Shown in pieces: positions 1 to 5,984 of a stretch of 7,859 nt of DNA; positions within the stretch are counted from its first letter, which is position 1, and each line of letters starts with the position of its first letter. Source of the DNA: CAVXYC01 sp046154735. GTDB taxonomy: Bacteria > Chloroflexota > UBA6077 > JACCZL01. Under the pieces are notes generated by a model. It was not told the origin of the DNA and ran no database searches. It saw nothing but the letters and a program-made list of their open reading frames with translations. Made by a program: the position numbers and the translations under genes. The stretch covers positions 1 to 7,859 of the forward strand of contig JBJXFJ010000382.1 of assembly GCA_046154735.1 (NCBI GenBank), written 5' to 3'.

Positions 1-14
1 CCCCCCCCCCCCCC
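1..14. repeat. C14 homopolymer at window edge
   Basis: Fourteen consecutive C residues open the window and run into non-repetitive sequence. No gene or ribosome binding site is placed for it to act as a phase-variable tract. Its position at base 1 suggests a contig end or a sequencing artefact; poly-G read tails on two-colour Illumina chemistry appear as poly-C on the other strand. The rest of 15-148 contains no supportable gene, only the stem-loop at 84-116. Confidence 0.6.
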
Positions 15-83
15 ACAACCGGTGACCAGCACCTGACAATCCATTGATTGACAGAGCAGTAGTACGGAAGTGCGGATGTGGCT

Positions 84-116
84 CGGTAGAGTCGGGCTTC
101 TAGCCCGACTCTACCG
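84..116. repeat. Perfect 15-bp stem, 3-nt loop palindrome
   Basis: The left arm at 84-98 and the right arm at 102-116 are exact reverse complements (15 of 15) around the loop TCT at 99-101. The stem is GC-rich. It lies 32 bases past the stop codon of the minus-strand methyltransferase, so it could stop that transcript or protect its 3' end. No T-tract follows on either strand, so it is not a canonical Rho-independent terminator. The perfect symmetry and tiny loop also fit a dispersed REP-like palindrome, which I consider at least as likely. Copy number elsewhere in the genome cannot be judged from one window. Confidence 0.75.
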
Positions 117-148
117 GAGACCTCCCGAGCCTCATGCGCCCAACTGTA

Positions 149-940
149 TTAGAGGTCGACCTTACGCCCTCGAACCACAAGGAACCAACCGACACGCCCA
201 CCAAGCGAGGGCGCCCAGGGCAAGCCTGATTCATCGTGAAACGTCGGCACCACGTGGACGCGCACATCCTGAAATCGGCGGAAAAGCTGACGGGCTTGCG
301 CCACCGTATAGGATCGAGTGAGCGGGTTATCCGGCGCGTACTCAGAGTGACGGCTAAACACCTCGCCCCAGGAGCGGTTGAGCAGCTCGCCGCGCATGAT
401 GCCATGCTTCAGCAGAATCTTAAAGACCACCCAGGATAGGGTGTGGTAGATCATGATCGTGATCTGACCACCCGGCTTGAGCACGCGGTGGATCTCTCGA
501 ACGGTCGCCGGCGTATCAGGAGAATGATGAATGACACCCCAGCTATAGACGAGATCAAATGAATGATCGGCAAACGGGAGGTGCTCAGCATTTGAGACTA
601 GAATCTCTGCGCTCACCTGTTCCAGAGCTATGCGCTGCCGTGCGAGCGTGGCGCCCTTATAGCCCAGGTCCACGCCGGTGACGTCAGCACCGGCCCGAGC
701 GAAGCGCATCAAATCCGAGCCGGCGCCAAAGCCTACTTCGAGCACACGTTTCCCACGCCAGCGAGAGAACTGCGCATAGCGCGGGATTTCTGGCTCCATC
801 GCGTAGCGTTCAGCCTCAATCGCGGCAAAGTACTCCGGAGTGCCTTCCGGCAGATCCTTTCCGTACGTCCCACACGGTGTCTCATTCCAGAACGCTCGCA
901 CTTCCTGGACGGTTGGCGCATAGCTGGTGTTACGGTTCAT
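149..940 (-). CDS. Class I SAM-dependent methyltransferase
   Basis: This 263-aa protein is a Rossmann-fold methyltransferase of the Methyltransf_11/25 type. Motif I is VLEVGFGAGSD at residues 66-76, which forms the glycine-rich SAM loop. The acidic residue after strand beta 2 is D91 in VTGVDLG. The motif II/III block runs from NAEHLPF to VIHHSPD (about 117-142), and REIHRVLKPGG at 148-158 is the usual post-core element. The frame stays open to 1045, but the added 35 residues do not resemble the family; starting at 940 places the typical VQEVRAFWNETPCG opening near residue 11. No strong ribosome binding site supports either start. The acceptor is unknown; beside glycosyltransferases, O-methylation of a sugar or lipid-linked glycan is a reasonable inference, but small-molecule or lipid substrates are equally possible. 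The C-terminus (about 165-263) is less conserved and probably sets substrate specificity. Confidence 0.88.
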   Translation of the reverse strand: MNRNTSYAPTVQEVRAFWNETPCGTYGKDLPEGTPEYFAAIEAERYAMEPEIPRYAQFSRWRGKRVLEVGFGAGSDLMRFARAGADVTGVDLGYKGATLARQRIALEQVSAEILVSNAEHLPFADHSFDLVYSWGVIHHSPDTPATVREIHRVLKPGGQITIMIYHTLSWVVFKILLKHGIMRGELLNRSWGEVFSRHSEYAPDNPLTRSYTVAQARQLFRRFQDVRVHVVPTFHDESGLPWAPSLGGRVGWFLVVRGRKVDL

Positions 941-1149
941 CACCAGAGTGTGTACCCGATTCTCATTGCAGAAGGCCAGTCCAAGCCGGGCCACGCTGGA
1001 ACGGAAAACGTTCTTGTTCCATCCGACAACCCCCAGGCGGTTCACAATGGCAGTCCATTAGAACTGGTGCAGCCTTCTTGGGTGAGCCGTTTCCATTTGA
1101 GAAGTGGGACGTCCGCCACGGAGATGACCCCAGAAGCAGGACTAAAACC

Positions 1150-1485
1150 ATGGATAATTTAGAGATCTCGCCAATTTCGCCCGTGCGGGGCACACAACCC
1201 GTTGATGAAATCACTCCACCCGCTGAGGTCGTTCGTGAGGATGACGCCTCACGGGTGAATTCTCGGATGCCCTGGGCAGCGCTGCTGGATCTCGGCACGG
1301 GCATTGAGCCTGCCGCGTACGCGGAGTACACGGGCAATGATGTCATCAATCAAGTGAGCATCAAGATCATTGATCCGAGTACTGGTGGCGTAATCCGCGA
1401 GATGCCCAGCTCCGAGCTACTCTCGCTCTCCGAAGCGCTCTCCGCGTACGAAGATCTTGGGCGACGTCATGGCGGCTCCCTCTAG
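1150..1485 (+). CDS. FlaG-like flagellar protein
   Basis: This small protein of 111 aa has a low-complexity, proline-rich N-terminus (residues 1-40) and a C-terminal segment matching the FlaG family (PF03646). Residues 69-96 contain VSIKIIDPSTGGVIREMPSS followed by an amphipathic ELLSLSEAL helix. This is the family's pattern of a beta hairpin with a D-x-x-T-G-x-V-I-R-x-[IM]-P core and a closing helix. FlaG proteins are poorly understood and affect flagellar filament length or cap function; their genes usually sit beside flagellin and fliD. Here the neighbours are glycan genes, and no flagellin is visible. I chose ATG 1150 because a weak AGCAGG lies 9 nt upstream and because the longer open frame to 877 would run antisense over the methyltransferase. 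The gene is divergent from the methyltransferase and convergent with the glycosyltransferase ending at 1575. A non-flagellar protein with a similar fold cannot be excluded. Confidence 0.7.
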   Translation: MDNLEISPISPVRGTQPVDEITPPAEVVREDDASRVNSRMPWAALLDLGTGIEPAAYAEYTGNDVINQVSIKIIDPSTGGVIREMPSSELLSLSEALSAYEDLGRRHGGSL

Positions 1486-1505
1486 CTCAGATTTCTGACC
1501 ATCAG

Positions 1506-1526
1506 CTTGAGCCACGACGGTTCAAG
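1506..1526. other. Small stem-loop between convergent genes
   Basis: CTTGAGCC at 1506-1513 and GGTTCAAG at 1519-1526 can form an 8-bp stem with one G-T pair around the loop ACGAC. It lies 20 bases after the FlaG-like stop codon, between convergent genes, where a terminator is expected. No T-run follows on either strand, so terminator function is only a possibility. The rest of this 89-base spacer shows nothing recognisable. Confidence 0.3.
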
Positions 1527-1574
1527 AAGGAGCCGTGAAACGATCTGGTTGCGTCCCCGATTTGCTCTAACGGG

Positions 1575-2684
1575 TCACGATGCGGACAAAGACAGGGTAT
1601 CCCGATACAGGCCCACCGTTCGCTCGGCGATACGCGCATGAGTGAAATGCTCGAGGACGCGCGCTCGGCCGCGCCCGGCCAGGTCTGCCCGCAATCTGGC
1701 ATCCATCAGGACACGGGTGAGTGTCGCGGCCAGCGCCTCCACGTCACCTTCTGGGGTCACCAGGCCCGCATTGCCAATTACCCGAGGGATCTCGCCACTA
1801 TCTGAGCCGATCACCGGCACACCACAAGCCATGGCTTCCACCAGAATCCGGCCGAATTGTTCCTTCCAGAATGTACGCGTCTCTGACGGGAGCACAAGCA
1901 CGTGCAGCCCGCGGAGCGCCTCCGGCACCGCGCCTGAGGGCACCTGGTCACGAAACACCAATCGTTCGCGCACCCCTAATGCGAGGGCACGCGCCTCGAG
2001 ATCTGTCCGAAATGGCCCAGCGCCAATGAGCTCCAGGCGCCAATCATCCGCCAGACGCGCGGCCGCTAGAAGCAGCGTCATCAGTCCCTTCTGCTCAACA
2101 AGCCGGCCAACGAATCCAATGCTCCACGGAGGTCCGGGCCGCGGCGCACCGGGCGAGAACCGGTCCGGGTCGATGCCAAACTGCGGAATCACTTCCAATC
2201 GACCGCGATACCCCTTCTGGCGCAACACCTGGGCCGCTTCCTCGGTGCCGGCGATGACCGCATCCACGGACCGATAGACCCACTGCTCCATCAGCGAGAA
2301 CGGCGGCGGATAGCGACGGAGCAGATTCTGCCAGGTGAAACAGACGGTCTTGGCGCCCGCGGCCCGCGCATCGCGAATGGCCAAGAAGGTGGACAGATTG
2401 TAAGGCTCCTCGTCCACGTGCACGAGGTCCGGCCGCAATGTTCGAAAGAGCCGGCCAAGCGTCGGGAAGTGAAAAAGATGAAAATTGCCATTGAAGCGAA
2501 TCGGCTGCACGGCAAGTCGATACCCCCGCGTGTGACTCGTCTCCAGCCTCAACTCGCCGACCTCGGTCTTCCAGCTCGGCGGTACCACGCAAACCAGCTT
2601 GAGGTCTTGGTACGCGGCCATCGCCTCGAGCTTGCGCTGGTACTCACCCACAACCAGCGCTTTGGAGACGATAATCGCGTTCAC
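1575..2684 (-). CDS. GT4-type glycosyltransferase
   Basis: This 369-aa protein has the two Rossmann-like halves of a GT-B retaining glycosyltransferase. The N-terminal acceptor half includes RPDLVHVDEEPYN (about 84-96), a common form in GT4 enzymes. The C-terminal nucleotide-sugar half includes FVGRLVEQKG (191-200; R194 and K199 are the expected phosphate-binding residues), the E-x7-E pair E275/E283 in EQFGRILVEAMACGVPVI, and GEIPRVI after it. The start codon is GTG at 2684, overlapping the TGA of the upstream gene in a GTGA tetranucleotide, which implies translational coupling; the protein then begins MNAIIVSKALVVG, typical for the family. It is cytoplasmic or membrane-peripheral and would transfer one sugar to a lipid-linked or other glycan acceptor. 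Donor and acceptor cannot be read from the sequence. Its C-terminal helix, with LTRVLMD at 322-328, resembles the same region of the enzyme at 4824-5984. Confidence 0.93.
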   Translation of the reverse strand: MNAIIVSKALVVGEYQRKLEAMAAYQDLKLVCVVPPSWKTEVGELRLETSHTRGYRLAVQPIRFNGNFHLFHFPTLGRLFRTLRPDLVHVDEEPYNLSTFLAIRDARAAGAKTVCFTWQNLLRRYPPPFSLMEQWVYRSVDAVIAGTEEAAQVLRQKGYRGRLEVIPQFGIDPDRFSPGAPRPGPPWSIGFVGRLVEQKGLMTLLLAAARLADDWRLELIGAGPFRTDLEARALALGVRERLVFRDQVPSGAVPEALRGLHVLVLPSETRTFWKEQFGRILVEAMACGVPVIGSDSGEIPRVIGNAGLVTPEGDVEALAATLTRVLMDARLRADLAGRGRARVLEHFTHARIAERTVGLYRDTLSLSAS

Positions 2685-3847
2685 GCCGCGCGCGCTCGCC
2701 GATAGACCTCGAGGGTTTGCTCCGCCACTTGCCGCCAGCTAAAGTGGCTCGCCCGCTCCTGAGCCCGCTCGCTCAGCTCCGCGCGCCGATCCGGACTATC
2801 CAGGAGGCAACCAATCGCCTCGGTCATGGATGACTCACTCGTGGAGTCAATGAGGTAGCCCCCATCCCCCACCACCTCAGGTAGCGACGAACTGTTTGAG
2901 GTAATGAGCGGCGCGCCGCACTTCATTGCCTCCAGCGCTGGGATGCCAAAGCCTTCATACAGCGAGGGGAAGACGAAGGCCGTGCAGCCGCTGAGTAATC
3001 TGGCCTTGTCCTCCTCTCGGAATTGGCCTGTGAAGATCACCTGATCCTCCAAGCCAAGCTCACGAACAAGCGGGCGCGGATCCGGATACAGCGGATGGCC
3101 AAGCTGATGAATGCGCCCGGCTATGACAAGTTGAAATTCCCGGCGCAGTCGCTCCGGCAACGCCGCGTATGAGCGAATCAAGCGCAGCACATTCTTACGG
3201 AGGTCGAATCCGCCGAAGTAGAGCACGTAGCGATCGCCAATCCCGTAGCGCTCACGCACCTTTGAGAGGACCCATGAATCGGTGACCGGCTTTAGATTCT
3301 CGTCCACAGCATTGCCAATGACGTGAATGCGGTCCGCCGGGATGCCCAACGTGCGCACGATGTCACGCTTGGAGCACTCAGACACGGCAATCACCGCTCG
3401 GGCGCGCTTAGCCGACTCAGAGACCAGCCAGGTATAGGCCTTACTCTGACGTCGCCAGGCGTACTCCTTGAGAATCAGCGGAATCACGTCATGGATCGTC
3501 ACCACCGTGGGCACAGGTGAAATCAGCGGCGCGGCAAAGTAGGGAATGTGGAGTAGGTCCACGCCCTCCTTGTAACACGACTGCACCAGCCCCACCTGCT
3601 CCCACCAGAGCTTCTCCAGGTGCTCGTTAAACCGAGCCACCGCGCTCCATACCTCCACGTTGCGGAACCGATCCGATTCGGTGAATCGCGGATAGGCAAT
3701 GGGATAGGCACGCCGAAACTTCGGGCTCAGGAGCGAGTAGCTATTCTCGTGATCACAATCGTGCAATCCACGGATCAGGTGGAAGAGGTGCTGCCCGCTG
3801 CCGGTGGTCGGCTGCTGAAGAAAAAGAGCATTCATTCCGATGCGCAT
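2681..3847 (-). CDS. GT4-type glycosyltransferase
   Basis: This 388-aa GT-B enzyme belongs to the mannosyl/rhamnosyltransferase-like branch of GT4. From the start at 3847 the protein opens MRIGMNALFL, which is strand beta 1 of the fold. Next come the glycine loop GSGQHLFHL (about 16-24), TIHDVIP (about 117-123) and VIAVSECSKRDI (about 152-163). The donor half has GGFDLRKN (about 212-219) and YEGFGIPALEAMKCG with the E-x7-E pair E298/E306, followed by SNSSSLPEVVG. In-frame ATGs also exist at 3865 and 3874, which would add 3 or 9 hydrophilic residues. I prefer 3847 because homologues start at this strand and GGA lies 6 nt upstream, but 3874 is possible. Its TGA overlaps the GTG of the next glycosyltransferase, so the two are probably one transcript. 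It is clearly related to the enzyme at 4824-5984. Sugar specificity is unknown. Confidence 0.93.
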   Translation of the reverse strand: MRIGMNALFLQQPTTGSGQHLFHLIRGLHDCDHENSYSLLSPKFRRAYPIAYPRFTESDRFRNVEVWSAVARFNEHLEKLWWEQVGLVQSCYKEGVDLLHIPYFAAPLISPVPTVVTIHDVIPLILKEYAWRRQSKAYTWLVSESAKRARAVIAVSECSKRDIVRTLGIPADRIHVIGNAVDENLKPVTDSWVLSKVRERYGIGDRYVLYFGGFDLRKNVLRLIRSYAALPERLRREFQLVIAGRIHQLGHPLYPDPRPLVRELGLEDQVIFTGQFREEDKARLLSGCTAFVFPSLYEGFGIPALEAMKCGAPLITSNSSSLPEVVGDGGYLIDSTSESSMTEAIGCLLDSPDRRAELSERAQERASHFSWRQVAEQTLEVYRRARAA

Positions 3848-3942
3848 GGGTTGTCCGTTGGTCATTCGCGTCATCCATCACGGCGCTGTGGCGCATGACA
3901 ACTGAATCTGAGTCGCGGCACCATCGCACGCGGGCATGTAAG

Positions 3943-3951
3943 AGGATACCA
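3943..3951 (-). promoter_or_regulatory. Possible extended -10 for the two-GT block
   Basis: On the minus strand this reads TGGTATCCT, close to the extended -10 pattern TGnTATAAT (two mismatches in the hexamer). It lies about 70-95 nt upstream of the candidate starts of the glycosyltransferase at 2681-3847. No convincing -35 hexamer sits at the right distance. The two-gene block needs a promoter somewhere in 3875-4219, and this is the best candidate I see, but chance occurrence is quite possible. Confidence 0.2.
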
Positions 3952-4001
3952 GCAAATGGACAATTGAGGACGAACGATTGTAACTGTTCACGTCTCGAGG
4001 G

Positions 4002-4078
4002 ATGTTCACCGCAGAGACTCGGAGACGCAGAGAGAACAAAGAAGTAACTCTGCGTCTCTGAGTCTCTGCGGTGAACAT
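4002..4078. repeat. Long palindromic repeat, 31-bp arms
   Basis: The left arm at 4002-4032 and the right arm at 4048-4078 are reverse complements at 30 of 31 positions; the odd pair is G-T, which still pairs in RNA. The loop is 15 nt (4033-4047), and each arm is a string of CAGAGAC/GAGACGCAG-like units. Sequences of this kind (TTCACCGCAGAGAC... palindromes) recur as dispersed elements in many environmental bacterial genomes and generate spurious ORFs, seen here as an apparent reading frame over 3878-4078. An outer 7-bp inverted pair (GGACGAA 3968-3974, TTCGTCC 4078-4084) and a 9-of-10 direct repeat (3971-3980 and 4104-4113, core ACGATTG) flank it. These might be insertion footprints. It fills most of the meaningful part of the 372-base gap between 3847 and 4220. 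Confidence 0.8.
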
Positions 4079-4191
4079 TCGTCCCGTGGAATCTAAACAT
4101 TTACGGACGATTGAATAGACTTGACAAGGTTGGCACCGCTAGGCCAACGTTTCGTGAAGAGAAACGCTCCGCCAGAGCCGTCATTCATCCT

Positions 4192-4197
4192 TATACT
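4192..4197 (+). promoter_or_regulatory. Possible -10 hexamer for the Uma2 gene
   Basis: TATACT lies 22 bases upstream of the ATG at 4220 and matches five of six bases of the bacterial -10 consensus. It would give a short leader of about 15 nt. No good -35 sits 17 bp upstream; a TTGACA at 4121-4126 is too far away to pair with it. No strong ribosome binding site precedes the ATG, only a weak GTGAG/TGAG stretch. Confidence 0.25.
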
Positions 4198-4219
4198 ATT
4201 TCCGTGAGACAATGAGCCT

Positions 4220-4789
4220 ATGGCCATGCCGAGCCGCGTCACATTCAAGGCCGAAGACATCTGGGACACACCGGATGATGGCAATCGTTACGAGGTCATC
4301 GGTGGTGATCTGTACATGACACCGCCGCCGCTTGATGCGCATCAGGCCGTGGTCACCGCGCTGAGTGCCATCCTCTGGGAATTCGTGCGACGACATCGTC
4401 TCGGACATGTGCGAGTGGCTCCCTTTGGCGTGGTGTTGGACGCGAGCAACGGTCTCCAGCCAGATGTGGTCTTTATCTCCAATGCGCGCTCCCGTATCCT
4501 GAGCACGCGCGGCGCGGAAGGCGCCCCAGACCTTGTGATCGAAGTGCTCTCACCAAGCACCGCCAGCACTGACCGTGGTCTCAAGATGCGGCGTTACGCG
4601 ACCTCGGGCGTGGAACACTACTGGATTGTTGATCCCACGCGTCACACCATCCAGGAGTACATGCTCGGGAACGTGGGTATGAGCTTACATCGACGACCGG
4701 GGCCGCTGACGAGTTTCATCCGCGTGTCTTCCCCGCCTCACTCTTCCAACACTGGAGCTCTGGCGCTAGAACCTCCGCTGAGCGCTTAG
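4220..4789 (+). CDS. Uma2-family nuclease-fold protein, frameshifted 3' end
   Basis: The first 150 residues are a normal Uma2 (DUF820) protein of the PD-(D/E)XK nuclease-like superfamily. The opening VTFKAEDIWDTPDDGNRYEVI is typical. LQPDVVF supplies D82, DLVIEVLSPS supplies E108 (with V109 in place of a second acidic/polar site), and RGLKMRRYATSGVEHYWIVDP supplies K122 and the conserved Y-W-I-V-D-P strand. After G150 the frame yields an unfamiliar tail to the TAG at 4787-4789. Another frame from about 4670 reads ERGYELTSTTGAADEFHPRV then FPASLF, the usual Uma2 C-terminus, and stops with TGA at 4792-4794. One missing base in the GGG at 4667-4669 explains this. The family's cellular role is unknown despite its nuclease fold. 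The gene opposes its neighbours and separates two glycan blocks. A second in-frame ATG at 4226 is an alternative start. Confidence 0.9.
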   Translation: MAMPSRVTFKAEDIWDTPDDGNRYEVIGGDLYMTPPPLDAHQAVVTALSAILWEFVRRHRLGHVRVAPFGVVLDASNGLQPDVVFISNARSRILSTRGAEGAPDLVIEVLSPSTASTDRGLKMRRYATSGVEHYWIVDPTRHTIQEYMLGNVGMSLHRRPGPLTSFIRVSSPPHSSNTGALALEPPLSA

Positions 4790-4823
4790 AATGATCGTGC
4801 CCATCCGAGAACCCGGCCGCCGT

Positions 4824-5984
4824 CTACGACACGATCCCCAGCTTCACTTCCGCGCCCACTCGCTCATACACGTTCAGCAGCTTTACCGCCGCGGCCTCCC
4901 AGGTGAATCGCGCGGCCCGCTCAAGCCCACGGACACGATTCAGCGCGCGTAGCTCCTCATCCATGAGCACCCGAGTCAGTGCCTCGGCCAATGCCTCGAT
5001 GTCATTGGGATCCACTTGCGGCGCGGCATTACCAACAACCTCGGGCAGTGACGCCGCGTTGGAGGACACCACCGGCGTGCCGCAGGCCATTGCCTCAAGC
5101 AGGGGGAGTCCAAATCCCTCATAGAAGGAGGGCATCACCAGCGTGGCGGCCGCCGAATACAGCGTGGGCAAATCCGCGTCCGCGATGAACCCCGGGAAAA
5201 TGATCTCGTCACGCACCGGCGACTGCTCAAACGTCTCGAAGATGCCATCAGCAAGCCAGCCCCTGCGGCCCACAACCACCAGCTTATGAGGCAGCTTTTG
5301 GCGCTGCTTTACAAGCTCAAATGCTTGGATCAACCCCTGGAGGTTCTTGCGCGGCTCAATGACTCCCACAAACAGCACGTAGGGCGATGTTCCGACACCA
5401 AGCTGCTGTCGCATTGCCGCCAGTCGGGCCGGTTCCTCCACCGGTCTAAACCGCGGGTCCACACCGCCCGGCACCACCGCCACACGGTCAGGCGGGATAC
5501 CCAGGAGACAGATCACATCATTCGCGGTATTCTCAGAATCGGCAACGATAAATGACGCTCGGCGGGCGGACCGCGGAACCACCCGCAGCAGATATTCCCG
5601 GAGCGATTCATGGGCGCATTCCGGAAACAGCAAGAACGCGAGATCGTGCACCGTCAAGATACTGGGGGTGTGCCGCAATGGTGGAAGCACAAAGTCAGGC
5701 GAATGGATGAGATCCACGGCGCCGGTGAAGATATTAATGGGAATCGGAAGGTTGGCTCGATGCCAGAGGATGTTGAGCCAGCGCTCAGACACGGGCAATT
5801 CACGACGAGTCACATTGCGCGCGGACGGAAACTCCAGGACGGCGCCAGCGTTGGGCCGCGCATGAACCAGTAAATACTGGTTCTGCTGATCGATCGCCAC
5901 CACGGCACTGATGAGCGATCGTACGAATCGACCAATCCCCGCGGTTTGATTGACCGCCGCCGTGTAATCAACAGCGATACGCAT
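4824..5984 (-). CDS. GT4-type glycosyltransferase
   Basis: This complete 386-aa GT-B enzyme starts MRIAVDYTAAVNQTAGIGRF. Its glycine loop is GIGRFVRSL (16-24), with TVHDLAF (111-117, H113), FIVADSENTANDV (145-157), VPGGVDPRF (171-179) and GVIEPRKN (207-214). The donor-site block is FYEGFGLPLLEAMACGTPVV with the E-x7-E pair E289/E297, then SNAASLPEVVG. This set is typical of GT4 mannosyl- or related transferases in exopolysaccharide, O-antigen and S-layer glycan clusters. The ATG at 5984 shares one base with the TGA of the upstream membrane-protein gene (TGATG), a re-initiation arrangement that ties its translation to that gene. It ends 34 bases from the convergent Uma2 gene; I see no clear terminator there. 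It shares many motifs with the enzyme at 2681-3847, so the two are paralogues. Donor sugar and acceptor are unknown. Confidence 0.94.
   Translation of the reverse strand: MRIAVDYTAAVNQTAGIGRFVRSLISAVVAIDQQNQYLLVHARPNAGAVLEFPSARNVTRRELPVSERWLNILWHRANLPIPINIFTGAVDLIHSPDFVLPPLRHTPSILTVHDLAFLLFPECAHESLREYLLRVVPRSARRASFIVADSENTANDVICLLGIPPDRVAVVPGGVDPRFRPVEEPARLAAMRQQLGVGTSPYVLFVGVIEPRKNLQGLIQAFELVKQRQKLPHKLVVVGRRGWLADGIFETFEQSPVRDEIIFPGFIADADLPTLYSAAATLVMPSFYEGFGLPLLEAMACGTPVVSSNAASLPEVVGNAAPQVDPNDIEALAEALTRVLMDEELRALNRVRGLERAARFTWEAAAVKLLNVYERVGAEVKLGIVS

Noticed and set aside
1003..1029. Sigma-28-like flagellar promoter (AAAACGTT ... TCCGACAA) upstream of the FlaG-like gene
   Set aside because: The spacing is about 9 rather than 11 bases and both boxes have several mismatches; it is too weak to list as a feature.
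941..1045. 35-residue N-terminal extension of the methyltransferase
   Set aside because: The extra residues do not look like the family, and the conserved opening begins right after the ATG at 940.
877..1149. Upstream extension of the FlaG-like frame to 877
   Set aside because: It would run antisense over the methyltransferase start, and the added residues show no family pattern; the ATG at 1150 fits better.
1642..2277. Plus-strand 211-residue open frame opposite the glycosyltransferase
   Set aside because: It is serine/arginine/proline-rich antisense translation of a GC-rich gene, with no family signal.
3878..4100. Minus-strand reading frames across the palindrome, including one reading MFTAETQRRR near its start
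   Set aside because: They translate the two arms of the hairpin repeat and match the familiar spurious ORFs such repeats produce; no family signature or ribosome binding site is present.
4793..4836. GATCGTG/CACGATC inverted pair between the Uma2 gene and the glycosyltransferase end
   Set aside because: The 7-bp arms are separated by a long loop, with no T-tract; not convincing as a terminator.
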